Assembly: GCA_002457055.1 (NCBI GenBank)
Contig: NTKT01000007.1
Coordinates: forward strand, 1-64,000
Length of the DNA stretch: 64,000 nt
Direction of reading: 5' to 3'
From: Rhodobacteraceae bacterium MED-G08
GTDB taxonomy: Bacteria; Pseudomonadota; Alphaproteobacteria; Rhodobacterales; Rhodobacteraceae
This document shows positions 19,284 to 28,884 of the stretch, piece after piece; the stretch's first letter is position 1; each line of letters begins with the position of its first letter. A model generated the notes under the pieces. The model did not search any database, had not been told where the DNA came from, and saw only the letters and a program-made list of their open reading frames with translations. The translations under genes were made by a program, and so were the position numbers.

Positions 19284-20834
19284 ATGGATTATTTTTTACT
19301 TTCCATAGTCACCTTCATACCTGCTATATCTGCGCTTATTTTGCTAGTAGTAGCGAGAGGGAATGATGCAGCGGCAGCTTTAGTTGCAAAAAGGTTTGCT
19401 CTTTTTGCAACTGGAGTAACATTTTTTGTTTCCCTATTCATCATAGCGCAATTTGAGCCGGAAAATACTGGTTTTCAAATGGTGGAGGAAGCTGAATGGA
19501 TAATGGGTTTAAAGTATAAGCTGGGTATTGATGGAATAAGTGTTCTTTTTGTAATCCTCACTACTTTTATGATGCCAATTGTCATATGGGCCAGCTGGGG
19601 TATCGAAGTACGTGTTAAGGAATATATGATCGCGTTCTTATTGCTGGAAACACTCATGCTGGGTGTTTTTATGGCATTAGATTTAGTGTTGTTCTATCTC
19701 TTCTTTGAGGCTGGTTTAATTCCGATGTTTTTAATAATTGGAATTTGGGGTGGAGCTAATAGAGTTTACGCATCATTCAAGTTTTTTCTCTATACCCTTT
19801 TGGGATCAGTTTTAATGCTCATTGCGATGGTTGTGATGTATGCTGAAGCAGGCACAACTGATATTGAATCTCTAATGCTTCATCAATTCGCATTTGATGA
19901 TTTTAATTTGTTTGGTTTTCAGATTTTAGGCGGAACGCAAACGTTGCTATTTTTAGCATTCTTTGCAAGTTTTGCGGTGAAGATGCCCATGTGGCCAGTG
20001 CATACATGGTTACCGGATGCCCACGTTCAGGCGCCAACTGCAGGGTCAGTAGTGCTTGCTGCTATCTTACTAAAGATGGGTGGCTATGGTTTCTTAAGAT
20101 TCAGCCTGCCGATGTTTCCGGTTGGTTCATATATAATGACTGATTTTATTCTTTGGTTATCGGTAATCGCTATTGTTTATACTTCATTAGTTGCACTAGT
20201 CCAAAGCGATATGAAGAAGTTAATTGCTTACTCTTCTGTTGCTCACATGGGGTACGTAACCATTGGGATTTTTGCTGCCAACCAACAAGGAATTGATGGT
20301 GCTATTTTCCAAATGCTGAGTCATGGGTTTATTTCGGGAGCGTTATTTCTCTGCGTTGGCGTTATTTACGACAGAATGCATACTCGTGAGATAGAGGCCT
20401 ATGGTGGCTTGGTGAATAGAATGCCGGCTTATGCACTCATATTTATGTTCTTTACGATGGCTAATGTAGGCTTGCCTGGCACCTCAGGTTTTGTGGGGGA
20501 GTTTCTTACGTTAGTTGGGATTTTTAAGGTTAACACGTGGATTGCTTTGCTGGCGACATCAGGTGTCGTTTTGTCAGCGGCTTATGCCCTTTGGTTATAT
20601 CGTCGCGTAATGATGGGAGATTTAATAAAGGAAGCGCTTCGTACGATCCAGGATATGTCTCTACGGGAGAGGGCGGTATTCGCTCCTCTTGTATTCATGA
20701 CTTTGTTATTGGGGGTATATCCCGTTCTTGCTCTTGACTTGATAGGTCCATCGGTACAGAGCCTTATCGACAATTATAATTCTGCCCTTTCAATTGCAGG
20801 CATTGATGGCAACACAATGATAGCATCACATTAA
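19284..20834 (+). CDS. nuoM: NADH-quinone oxidoreductase subunit M
   Basis: NuoM (516 residues) is the middle antiporter-like proton pump. [17 protein letters not shown] carries the channel glutamate, [14 protein letters not shown] the broken helix, and [16 protein letters not shown] the central lysine/histidine region. About fourteen hydrophobic helices are evident. Length and order after nuoL are standard. A 16-base gap precedes nuoN. Confidence 0.97.
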   Translation: MDYFLLSIVTFIPAISALILLVVARGNDAAAALVAKRFALFATGVTFFVSLFIIAQFEPENTGFQMVEEAEWIMGLKYKLGIDGISVLFVILTTFMMPIVIWASWGIEVRVKEYMIAFLLLETLMLGVFMALDLVLFYLFFEAGLIPMFLIIGIWGGANRVYASFKFFLYTLLGSVLMLIAMVVMYAEAGTTDIESLMLHQFAFDDFNLFGFQILGGTQTLLFLAFFASFAVKMPMWPVHTWLPDAHVQAPTAGSVVLAAILLKMGGYGFLRFSLPMFPVGSYIMTDFILWLSVIAIVYTSLVALVQSDMKKLIAYSSVAHMGYVTIGIFAANQQGIDGAIFQMLSHGFISGALFLCVGVIYDRMHTREIEAYGGLVNRMPAYALIFMFFTMANVGLPGTSGFVGEFLTLVGIFKVNTWIALLATSGVVLSAAYALWLYRRVMMGDLIKEALRTIQDMSLRERAVFAPLVFMTLLLGVYPVLALDLIGPSVQSLIDNYNSALSIAGIDGNTMIASH

Positions 20835-20850
20835 CGGAGCAATATTTAAT

Positions 20851-22293
20851 ATGATCCAAAATGATTTAAATTTAATTTTGCCTGAAATAATTCTATCTAT
20901 TTTTGCAATGCTGGCATTACTATTTGGTGTTTATAGAGGTCAGGATAAAAAAACAGCAACTTTAACTTTAGCTACTGCAGGGCTTATGTTGATTGTTGGC
21001 ATGTGGATGATATTAGGTGGCTCATCAAGTGAGGCTGCGTTTAATAACATGTTTATTAGCGATGCATTTTCCAGATACGCAAAAGCGCTGATTTTGCTGT
21101 CTTCGGCTGCGGTTCTAATTATGAGCTTAGGCTACATGCTTAGACATGATTTGGGACGTTTTGAATATCCAATTTTAATAATTTTTTCAGTTGTTGGAAT
21201 GATGTTTATGGTGTCTGCTAACGATCTTATGGTATTATATCTAGGCTTAGAATTGCAGTCGTTGGCACTCTATGTGGTTGCTTCCATCAGACGTGAAAGT
21301 CTCAAGTCTACAGAAGCCGGTATGAAGTATTTTGTTTTGGGGGCATTGTCGTCTGGGTTATTGTTGTACGGAGCGTCGTTAATATATGGTTATTCAGGAT
21401 CAACAAACTTTCAGTCTATAATTATATCTTTGGATTCTGGCAGTGTTAGCCTTGGTCTGATGTTTGGAATGATTTTATTAGTCGCAGGGCTTGCATTTAA
21501 GATTTCAGCGGTACCATTTCACATGTGGACACCAGATGTTTACGAGGGATCCCCAACTCCAGTTACAGCTTTTTTATCGACAGCCCCTAAGATTGCCGCA
21601 ATGGCTCTTTTTGCACGGGTTGTTTATGATGCCTTTTATGTTTTAATTTCTGACTGGCAGCAGGTTGTTGCTCTGATGTCTGTTCTTTCGATGTTTGTTG
21701 GGGCAATCGCGGCAATTGGACAGACAAATATTAAGCGTTTGATGGCTTACTCGTCTATTGCGCACATGGGTTATGCTATGATTGGACTTGCCTCAGGAAC
21801 GTTATTAGGTCTCCAGGCAATGCTGGTTTACATGGCGATATACTTAGCGATGAATATTGGCACTTTTGCATTCATAATGTCGATGGAAAGAGATGGACAG
21901 CCTGTAACTGACATTGGTTCCTTATCACAGTTAGGCGTAAAGCAACCTGGGAGAGCGTTAGCTATGTTGGTACTTCTTTTCAGCCTTGCCGGTGTTCCCC
22001 CTCTGGTAGGATTTTTTGGTAAACTGTACGTTTTAAGGGCCGCTTATGATGCAGGGTTGATTTGGTTGGCGGTTATGGGTGTTTTGGCTTCCGTTATTGG
22101 GGCATATTACTATCTAAGACTTGTGTATTTGATGTACTTTGGCGAGAAACAAGATCTTTCTTTAGATATAGTTAAGTCACCAATATTGCCAGGTTTTGCT
22201 GCAACTGCAGCAGTTGTAATGGTGATTGGAATTATCAATCTTTTTGGAATAGAGGCTGCTGCAAGTTTAGCCGCTAGTTCTTTGATTAATTAG
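20851..22293 (+). CDS. nuoN: NADH-quinone oxidoreductase subunit N
   Basis: NuoN (480 residues) is the third antiporter-like pump, next to NuoK. YLGLELQSLALYVVAS holds the channel glutamate, MWTPDVYEGSPTPVTAFLS the conserved broken-helix segment, and LLFSLAGVPPLVGFFGK a late conserved helix. It is the last nuo subunit gene. The birA frame begins within ten bases of its stop, so birA, coaX and rnj may be transcribed by read-through from nuo. Confidence 0.97.
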   Translation: MIQNDLNLILPEIILSIFAMLALLFGVYRGQDKKTATLTLATAGLMLIVGMWMILGGSSSEAAFNNMFISDAFSRYAKALILLSSAAVLIMSLGYMLRHDLGRFEYPILIIFSVVGMMFMVSANDLMVLYLGLELQSLALYVVASIRRESLKSTEAGMKYFVLGALSSGLLLYGASLIYGYSGSTNFQSIIISLDSGSVSLGLMFGMILLVAGLAFKISAVPFHMWTPDVYEGSPTPVTAFLSTAPKIAAMALFARVVYDAFYVLISDWQQVVALMSVLSMFVGAIAAIGQTNIKRLMAYSSIAHMGYAMIGLASGTLLGLQAMLVYMAIYLAMNIGTFAFIMSMERDGQPVTDIGSLSQLGVKQPGRALAMLVLLFSLAGVPPLVGFFGKLYVLRAAYDAGLIWLAVMGVLASVIGAYYYLRLVYLMYFGEKQDLSLDIVKSPILPGFAATAAVVMVIGIINLFGIEAAASLAASSLIN

Positions 22294-22301
22294 GTATTAA
22301 T

Positions 22302-23039
22302 ATTTCTTACGACATAATAGTATTAGATAAAATTGATAGTACTATGCTGGAAGCCCGTAGACGGGTATCTAGCGGGTCTGGTCCCTCCTGGATATTTGCT
22401 CATATTCAATTGGCTGGTAAAGGTCGGCGGGGTAGGGCGTGGGTTGATCCGATAGGGAATTTTGCATGTACTTGCGTATTTTTCCCAGACAGAACCATAG
22501 ATGAATATGCTCTAAGCTCGTTTACCGCCGCATTATCATTATGTGACTGTTTGAGTGACTTCACAGAAAGTAGTGCTCAGGTATCCATAAAATGGCCAAA
22601 TGATATTTTGTTAAATCAAAAAAAGGTTGCTGGAATTCTGCTAGAAACGATAGCCGTTGGTAAAAACAAAATAGCCCTATCAATTGGTTTTGGAGTTAAC
22701 TTATTGTCATACCCAGAGGCTTCAGAGCTGGAAGAAAGTGCCTTCAGTCCTACATCTATTTTGACCGAAACTGGAGTTGCCATAGATCCAATTGAATTAT
22801 TGAATAAGCTAGCGGTTAATTTTTCTAAATATGAAGGTACTTTACAAGATAAAGGTTTCACGGAATTGAGAAGTCTTCTGATGGATCGTATTCACGGGAT
22901 TGGAAGCCAGATTATTGTGAGAACGACAAATGAGACACTAAGTGGAGTATTTAGTGATATTAACATGGACGGGCATTTGATTTTAAAAGCAGGGCGCACT
23001 AAACGGGCAATAGCTGCGGCCGACGTTTATTTTGACTAG
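22302..23039 (+). CDS. birA: Biotin--[acetyl-CoA-carboxylase] ligase, apparent ATT start
   Basis: BirA attaches biotin to the carboxyl carrier protein of acetyl-CoA carboxylase. The core shows GKGRRGRAW (biotin/ATP loop) and KWPNDILLNQKKVAGILLE (catalytic lysine and binding loop). No N-terminal DNA-binding domain is present, so this is the monofunctional class. The first in-frame ATG (22344) falls inside the conserved DSTM motif and would cut off the strand before it. The open frame upstream encodes SYDIIVLDKIDSTM, as family members require, and the only fitting start is ATT at 22302, with TAGGT six bases upstream. ATT at 22296 is the alternative. No ATG, GTG or TTG exists there. Confidence 0.85.
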   Translation: MSYDIIVLDKIDSTMLEARRRVSSGSGPSWIFAHIQLAGKGRRGRAWVDPIGNFACTCVFFPDRTIDEYALSSFTAALSLCDCLSDFTESSAQVSIKWPNDILLNQKKVAGILLETIAVGKNKIALSIGFGVNLLSYPEASELEESAFSPTSILTETGVAIDPIELLNKLAVNFSKYEGTLQDKGFTELRSLLMDRIHGIGSQIIVRTTNETLSGVFSDINMDGHLILKAGRTKRAIAAADVYFD

Positions 23040-23050
23040 AGAGGTTTCTT

Positions 23051-23830
23051 ATGCTTTTAGCAATTGATTGTGGAAATACAAACACTGTCTTTTCTATCTG
23101 GGACGGAGACAAATTTATTGCTACCTGGCGAACTGCAACTGAGCATCAAAGGACAGCGGATCAGTATTATGTTTGGCTCTCATCTCTTATGCAATTGAAT
23201 AAGATTGAGGTAAAAATCAGAAATGTTATAGTTTCATCGACTGTTCCTCGAGTGGTTTTCAATTTAAGAGTACTCGCTGATCGTTACTTCGCTACTCGCG
23301 CAATGGTGGTGGGAAGGCCAGAATGTCAACTTCCCCTTGATGTGCGAGTAGGCAGTGGAGCTGGAGTAGGGCCTGATAGGTTAGTTAATACTATTGCTGG
23401 TTATGACTTGTTCGGTGGGAATTTGATCATAGTTGATTTTGGTACTGCAACAACATTTGACGTGGTTGATCATGATGGTGCTTACATTGGGGGAGTGATA
23501 GCCCCAGGCGTAAATCTATCTCTAGAGGCACTTCATCAAGAAGCGGCAGCACTTCCACATGTCGATATTGCAAGGCCAGATAGAGTTATAGGTAAAAATA
23601 CAGTGATGTGTATGCAATCAGGAGTATTTTGGGGTTATATTGGATTGCTAAAAGAAATTTGTGAGCGCATAAAAACTGAACACGGTTCCAAAATGAAAAT
23701 AATTTCTACCGGTGGGTTGGGACCTTTATTTCAGTCAGCAGAAAAAGTATTTGATGAGTGGAAAGATGATCTTACCATGCATGGTTTGCGGTTGATCTTT
23801 GAGCATAATAAGAGTTCAGAAGTCAAATGA
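23051..23830 (+). CDS. coaX: Type III pantothenate kinase
   Basis: CoaX phosphorylates pantothenate in the first step of coenzyme A synthesis. The 259-residue ASKHA-fold protein has the N-terminal phosphate loop AIDCGNTNTVFSIWDGD (about 4-20), the GPDRLVN motif, VDFGTATTFDVVD (second phosphate loop) and GAYIGGVIAPG. This type is insensitive to CoA feedback and uses a monovalent cation. It follows birA by 11 bases and overlaps rnj by ATGA. Both gene neighbours and length match the usual alphaproteobacterial arrangement. Confidence 0.96.
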   Translation: MLLAIDCGNTNTVFSIWDGDKFIATWRTATEHQRTADQYYVWLSSLMQLNKIEVKIRNVIVSSTVPRVVFNLRVLADRYFATRAMVVGRPECQLPLDVRVGSGAGVGPDRLVNTIAGYDLFGGNLIIVDFGTATTFDVVDHDGAYIGGVIAPGVNLSLEALHQEAAALPHVDIARPDRVIGKNTVMCMQSGVFWGYIGLLKEICERIKTEHGSKMKIISTGGLGPLFQSAEKVFDEWKDDLTMHGLRLIFEHNKSSEVK

Positions 23831-25494
23831 GCGAAAATCACTTAATCTATCTGCCGCTAGGCGGAGCGGGCGAAATTGGACTAAATTCATATATCTATGG
23901 GTACGGTCCACCAGATAAAGAACGTTTTATTATCGTTGATTTGGGCGTCTCCTTTCCAGATATGGAAACTACTCCTGGTGTAGACTTAATTCTACCAGAC
24001 ATATCATGGATAAAGGAGCGGCGTGATAGAATAGAGGGAATTTTGATCACTCATGCCCATGAGGATCATATTGGTGCCCTTGGGCATTTATGGAATGAGT
24101 TGCGGGCACCTATATACTGCCGAGCATTTACCGCGCATATAGCACGTTTAAAGTTAAATGACGCCTTATTAACAGATCATTCCGTTCATACCTTGCAACC
24201 ATGGCCTGAAATGAAAAAATTAGGGCCCTTTGAAGTAGGGTTTGTACCTGTTTCTCATTCAATACCAGAGAGTAGCAGTCTCGTTATAGACACTCCGACT
24301 GGCCGATTAGTTCATACGGGTGATTTCAAAATTGATGAAACACCAGGTGTTGGTGAGCCATTTAATAGAGAAGTGTGGCGAAATATTTCCAAAGGCGGCA
24401 TAAAAGCTCTTATCTGTGATAGTACGAATGTTTTTTCAAAACAGGAGGGCCGTTCAGAGTTATCAATTGGCATGCCGCTACAGGGACTGATAGAAAATGC
24501 TGAACGGCTCGTCGTCGCCACAACGTTTGGATCTAATGTTGCTCGATTGAAGACATTAGCAGAAGCAGGTGTGAGATCTGGCCGCTCTGTATGCATTCTT
24601 GGGAGAGCCATGAGAAGAATGATAGATGCTTCAGTGGAAACTGGAGTTTTAAGTGATTTTCCTCCGCTCATAAGTCCAGAGGATGCATTACAAGTTCCGC
24701 GAGAAAATCTATTGATATTGGCAACTGGATCACAAGGAGAACGCAGAGCAGCCACTGCGCAGTTAGCGAATGGAAAATATAGGGGTTTTTCATTACAAGA
24801 GGGCGATCTCTTTATATTTTCATCAAAAACAATCCCCGGTAATGAAAAAGGCGTTTCTAGAATAATTAATCAATTTTCAGAAATGGGTGTTGATGTTGTC
24901 GATGATGAGTCTGGTCTTTATCATGTGTCTGGTCACGCAAATAGACCTGACTTGGAGGAAATGCATAAAATTATTCAACCTCAATTTCTTATACCAATGC
25001 ACGGGGAGCATCGGCACTTGCGAGAGCATTCTAAGTTAGCATCTCAGAATGGATTTTCATCATTTGTTTGTACTAATGGTAATATTTTAAATATATCCGC
25101 TAATGAATTAAAGTTTGTGGATAAAATAGAGATCGGGCGGTTATATTTAGATGGAAGTTCTAAAATTACTTCAACAGAGGGTATAGTACGAGATCGTATT
25201 CGTATGGCGTTAAACGGTTTGGTTGTTGTTACTATTCTGCTAGATGAGAACGATGATCTTGTTGGGGAGCCATGGTGTGAAACCAGGGGTTTACCTTCGG
25301 TTACAAATTCAAGTGCACCTTTGGTTGATTGCTTGGAAGAAGACCTAAGTCAATTAATAGGACGAGCAGGGTCAGATGTAATGTTGGACAATGGACTGTT
25401 AGAAGAAGTAGTTAGAAGGTGCGCCAGGCAAACGTGTAAATCCGAAGTAGGGAAGAAGCCAGAAGTTTCCGTTATTGTGAGTCGTTTGGTTTAA
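23827..25494 (+). CDS. rnj: Ribonuclease J
   Basis: A 555-residue metallo-beta-lactamase/beta-CASP nuclease for mRNA turnover and rRNA processing, with endonuclease and 5'-3' exonuclease activity in the family. The zinc motif THAHEDH gives H76, H78, D80 and H81. Further ligands lie in VSHSIPESS and HTGDFKID. The beta-CASP part includes TGSQGE and VSGHANRPDL, with MHGEHRHLREH closing the site. The C-terminal domain for dimerisation is present. Its start overlaps the coaX stop. It converges with the helicase gene across a 56-base gap in which I see no clear terminator hairpin. Confidence 0.95.
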   Translation: MSENHLIYLPLGGAGEIGLNSYIYGYGPPDKERFIIVDLGVSFPDMETTPGVDLILPDISWIKERRDRIEGILITHAHEDHIGALGHLWNELRAPIYCRAFTAHIARLKLNDALLTDHSVHTLQPWPEMKKLGPFEVGFVPVSHSIPESSSLVIDTPTGRLVHTGDFKIDETPGVGEPFNREVWRNISKGGIKALICDSTNVFSKQEGRSELSIGMPLQGLIENAERLVVATTFGSNVARLKTLAEAGVRSGRSVCILGRAMRRMIDASVETGVLSDFPPLISPEDALQVPRENLLILATGSQGERRAATAQLANGKYRGFSLQEGDLFIFSSKTIPGNEKGVSRIINQFSEMGVDVVDDESGLYHVSGHANRPDLEEMHKIIQPQFLIPMHGEHRHLREHSKLASQNGFSSFVCTNGNILNISANELKFVDKIEIGRLYLDGSSKITSTEGIVRDRIRMALNGLVVVTILLDENDDLVGEPWCETRGLPSVTNSSAPLVDCLEEDLSQLIGRAGSDVMLDNGLLEEVVRRCARQTCKSEVGKKPEVSVIVSRLV

Positions 25495-25550
25495 TATAGG
25501 GCTTTAACTAATTGTAACTAAAGAGCTGTGAAGTAGAATATTGTTTTATT

Positions 25551-26915
25551 TTAGAGTGACAGCCTCTCCATGAAACTCTTTGTTATAAAGTTTGGGAGTT
25601 GAAATTCATCTTTATATTCTGACGAAGTACTTGGCTCATTTTGATTTGTCGCCAATGACTTTGAAAACCTATTATTAACCTTATTATCTTTTGCTGTTGG
25701 TTTGCCTTTGGTATTTTGCATGGCAACGTTTTTCTGAATTTCCTTCCTATTCTCGTCCTTAATATTGAGGGAGGAATTTTCGATTTTTGGAATTTCTATC
25801 TGTATTAGTTTTTCAATAGCATTGAAGTTTTTTTCATCTCTTGGTGTGGAAATCATTAAGGCTTTGCCATTACGACCGGCTCGCCCAGTTCTGCCAATTC
25901 TATGAACATAATCTTCCGCATTGGTGGGTACGTCGAAATTATAAACATGGCTAACGCTTGGTATATCTAATCCGCGAGCAGCTACATCTGAAGCTACCAG
26001 AAATTGTAGAGATCCCGTTCTAAAGCCGTCGAGTGTGTCCATTCGGTGTTTTTGGTCTAAATCCCCATGAATTGCTGCAGCATTGAACCCGTATTTCTTT
26101 AAGGATTTTGCACAAATATCAACATCGCTCTTCCGATTACAAAAGATTATCGCGTTTTTGCAATCGCTGCCTTCATTAAGGATCATTTCTCTTAAAAGCT
26201 TGCGCTTTTCTGTACCCTCACGGTCTTTTCTTGAGGGCTTAAAAAGTAATACGCTCTGCTCAATATTCTCAGAAGCAGATGCTTGTCTTGCCACCTCTAC
26301 ACGCAAGGGAGCTGACAAAAAAGTGTTGGTTAACCTTTCTATTTCCGCGGCCATTGTTGCCGAAAAGAAAAGTGTTTGGCGAGTAAAAGGGGTGAGATTA
26401 AATATACGCTCAATGTCTGGGATGAAACCCATGTCTAGCATTCTATCCGCTTCATCAACCACCATTATTTGAACCCCAGTTAGTAGTAATTTACCTCGCT
26501 CAAAATGATCCAATAGGCGTCCTGGGGTCGCAATTAATACGTCCACGCCTTTGTCTATTAATTGGTCTTGCTCTTTGAAGGATACTCCACCAATTAGCAA
26601 TGCTTTAGTAAGCTTCAAATTTTTTGAATATAGCTCAAAATTTTCTGCTACTTGAGCAGCTAGCTCTCGAGTTGGGCAAAGAACAAGTGATCGTGGCATA
26701 CGAGCTCTAGCCCTACCTCGAGCAAGTAAATGGATCATGGGTAATGTGAAACTGGCGGTTTTACCAGTACCTGTTTGTGCAATTCCTAATACATCACGGC
26801 CTTCAAGTGCTGCGGGAATAGCCTGCAATTGAATTGGAGTTGGCTCTTGGTAGCCAACATCTTCAATCGCATTCAAGATTTTTGGATTTAATTTGAGATC
26901 AGAGAATAATGCCAT
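25551..26915 (-). CDS. rhlE: DEAD-box ATP-dependent RNA helicase, RhlE-like
   Basis: A 454-residue RNA helicase for RNA unwinding in ribosome assembly or cold-stress decay. The Q motif is EPTPIQLQAIP, motif I AQTGTGKT (46-53), Ia PTRELA, II VDEADRMLD, III SAT, and VI HRIGRTGRAGR. The core ends near residue 370. The tail is charged and rich in Asn, Lys and Glu, likely disordered and RNA-binding. RhlE is favoured over other DEAD-box groups from the helicase core, but the subfamily is not certain. A good promoter lies 83-111 bases upstream, leaving a 5' leader of roughly 75 bases. Confidence 0.9.
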   Translation of the reverse strand: MALFSDLKLNPKILNAIEDVGYQEPTPIQLQAIPAALEGRDVLGIAQTGTGKTASFTLPMIHLLARGRARARMPRSLVLCPTRELAAQVAENFELYSKNLKLTKALLIGGVSFKEQDQLIDKGVDVLIATPGRLLDHFERGKLLLTGVQIMVVDEADRMLDMGFIPDIERIFNLTPFTRQTLFFSATMAAEIERLTNTFLSAPLRVEVARQASASENIEQSVLLFKPSRKDREGTEKRKLLREMILNEGSDCKNAIIFCNRKSDVDICAKSLKKYGFNAAAIHGDLDQKHRMDTLDGFRTGSLQFLVASDVAARGLDIPSVSHVYNFDVPTNAEDYVHRIGRTGRAGRNGKALMISTPRDEKNFNAIEKLIQIEIPKIENSSLNIKDENRKEIQKNVAMQNTKGKPTAKDNKVNNRFSKSLATNQNEPSTSSEYKDEFQLPNFITKSFMERLSL

Positions 26916-26997
26916 AAATAATTTTCAATTTTATTTAAAGCTTCGGTTGCAAATGAGTATAATCAATTAATTTTTCCCGAAATATCTATCTCGCCGG

Positions 26998-27026
26998 TTA
27001 ATATCCAAAAATGTATCAAAGGTCAA
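26998..27026 (-). promoter_or_regulatory. Promoter of the RhlE-like helicase gene
   Basis: On the minus strand TTGACC (27021-27026, five of six -35 bases), a 17-base spacer and TATTAA (26998-27003, four of six -10 bases) form the best sigma-70-type promoter that I can read in the window. Transcription would begin near 26990, leaving about 75 bases of untranslated leader before the start codon at 26915. The prfC stop is 27 bases upstream, so the helicase has its own promoter. Confidence 0.5.
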
Positions 27027-27052
27027 TCTTTGAGCTAGAAAACATGATAATT

Positions 27053-28660
27053 TTAAAGAGTGAGTTCTTTAGTTTTAGATGTTTTTATGCTTGGATAATC
27101 TCTGGCTAGGCGGTCAAAGTCCCATTGTAACCGGGATAGGAAGACGCTATCCCCATCGCTGTCTATGGCCATGTGTTGTTTGTTCTCTGAGTTAAGCCTA
27201 TCTATTTCTTGCTTTTCACCTGAGATCCAACATGCTGATTTGAATTGGCTCGCCTCAAAGCGCACTGGTAATCCATATTCTAGCTTTATTCGGCTCTCAA
27301 GTACTTCAAATTGTAGTTGGCCAACGACACCAACTATATATCCAGACCCATAGGTTGGTTTAAATATCTTTGCAGCGCCTTCCTCTGCAAACTGAAAAAG
27401 CGCCTTCTCTAAATGTTTTGTCTTCATCGGATCTAAGGATAAACAATTCTGTAAAAGCTCAGGGGCGAAAGAAGGTATTCCTTTTGCCTTCAATAGCTCA
27501 CCTTCGGTGAGAGTATCACCTATTCTCAATTGTCCATGATTAGGAATTCCAATAATATCACCCGCCCATGCTTCTTCTGCAAGAGATCTATCCGAGGCCA
27601 AAAAGAGCACAGGATTTGATACAGATAAAACTTTTTTTGTTCGAACATGAGTTAATTTCATTCCTCGTTTGAAGTGTCCAGACGCTAGACGTACAAAAGC
27701 TACTCGATCGCGGTGCTTTGGATCCATATTAGCTTGCACCTTAAATACGAAACCAGATACTTGTTTTTCTGAAGGCTGTATTGGTCTTGGCACTGCTGAT
27801 TGTATTTGTGGAACTGGTCCAAAATTTGCGATTCCTTCCATCAATTCTTTAACACCAAAACTATTCATTGCAGATCCAAACCAAATAGGTGTTAGATGTC
27901 CTTCCAATAATGATTTTGGGTTGAGCGGAGGTAGAAGTTCCTTTGCCATTTCAACTTCATCTACTAGCTTTTCTTTTAGATCGCTTGGAATATATTTATC
28001 CATTTCGGGATCATTAAGACCGTTAATTTTTATGCTTTCACCCAAACGGTTTTTATCGGTCCTATCCATTAACTCTAGTCTATCGTTTATGAGGTCATAG
28101 CACCCTAAAAAATCTGAACCTATCCCAATGGGCCAACTGGCTGGAGTTACATCTATTGCTAAGTTTTCTTGAATTTCATCAATAATTTCAAAAGTATCAC
28201 GGCTTTCTCGGTCCATCTTGTTACAAAAGGTAAATATTGGTAAGTCGCGTAAACGGCAAACTTCAAACAGTTTTCGGGTTTGGCTTTCTACCCCTTTGGC
28301 TCCATCAATTACCATAATAGCTGAGTCTACAGCCGTAAGTGTTCTGTATGTGTCTTCAGAGAAATCACTATGTCCGGGGGTGTCTACTAAGTTGTATCTA
28401 TAGCTATTGAAATCAAAAGACATTGCAGAAGCTGACACTGATATTCCTCGGTCTTTTTCCATTTGCATGAAGTCAGAACGAGTTCGTCTTGCTTCTCCTT
28501 TTGCTCTTACTTGTCCCGCTAATTGAATGGCTCCTCCATACAAAAGAAACTTTTCAGTGAGTGTTGTTTTGCCTGCATCGGGATGCGAAATAATGGCGAA
28601 AGTTCTCCTACGAACAACTTCGTGATTAGCAGGGTTTAAGCTGGGTGGATTTATAGACAT
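27053..28660 (-). CDS. prfC: Peptide chain release factor 3
   Basis: RF3 is a translational GTPase that recycles RF1 and RF2 from the ribosome. The G domain has SHPDAGKTTLTEK (G1, about 25-37), DRGISVSASAM (G2), VDTPGHSDFSE (G3) and FCNKMDRES (G4). The remaining domains show the RF3-type arrangement, with LQFEVLESRIKLEYG near the C-terminus. Length (535) is normal. Downstream on the same strand is the helicase gene with its own promoter. The divergent ABC ATPase gene starts 224 bases away, across a gap in which I see no gene or clear promoter. Confidence 0.97.
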   Translation of the reverse strand: MSINPPSLNPANHEVVRRRTFAIISHPDAGKTTLTEKFLLYGGAIQLAGQVRAKGEARRTRSDFMQMEKDRGISVSASAMSFDFNSYRYNLVDTPGHSDFSEDTYRTLTAVDSAIMVIDGAKGVESQTRKLFEVCRLRDLPIFTFCNKMDRESRDTFEIIDEIQENLAIDVTPASWPIGIGSDFLGCYDLINDRLELMDRTDKNRLGESIKINGLNDPEMDKYIPSDLKEKLVDEVEMAKELLPPLNPKSLLEGHLTPIWFGSAMNSFGVKELMEGIANFGPVPQIQSAVPRPIQPSEKQVSGFVFKVQANMDPKHRDRVAFVRLASGHFKRGMKLTHVRTKKVLSVSNPVLFLASDRSLAEEAWAGDIIGIPNHGQLRIGDTLTEGELLKAKGIPSFAPELLQNCLSLDPMKTKHLEKALFQFAEEGAAKIFKPTYGSGYIVGVVGQLQFEVLESRIKLEYGLPVRFEASQFKSACWISGEKQEIDRLNSENKQHMAIDSDGDSVFLSRLQWDFDRLARDYPSIKTSKTKELTL

Positions 28661-28884
28661 TAAATTCCGATAGCGTAAGGTAATTTAAAAGGCAACCCAG
28701 TCAAAAGATATCAAAAAGAAATTTTTAAGGGTAGAATGTTTCTATTCAATCATACTGTAGGAAGAGTTCTCAGAGCGAACCTATTTGTACACCGCTTTCA
28801 AATTAGGTCTTGGTTGCACGTTAATTATATCCCTGTTAAGTCTCCCGTGTTGTTTCTTGGGATAAGTTTCACAGAGGTTATTTT

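Noticed and set aside
24312-24755. 147-codon open frame on the minus strand
   Set aside because: It lies wholly inside the ribonuclease J gene, whose motifs are intact. The product has no recognisable pattern and no ribosome-binding site.
25495-25550. A terminator between the convergent rnj and helicase genes
   Set aside because: The apparent repeat around CTTTAACTAA and TAACTAAAG is not complementary when checked. No stable stem was found.
26083-26472. 129-codon open frame on the plus strand
   Set aside because: It is antisense to the helicase core and encodes a low-complexity, Ser-rich product typical of shadow frames.
27669-28100. 143-codon open frame on the plus strand
   Set aside because: It is antisense to release factor 3. 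The composition mirrors the real gene and shows no domain.
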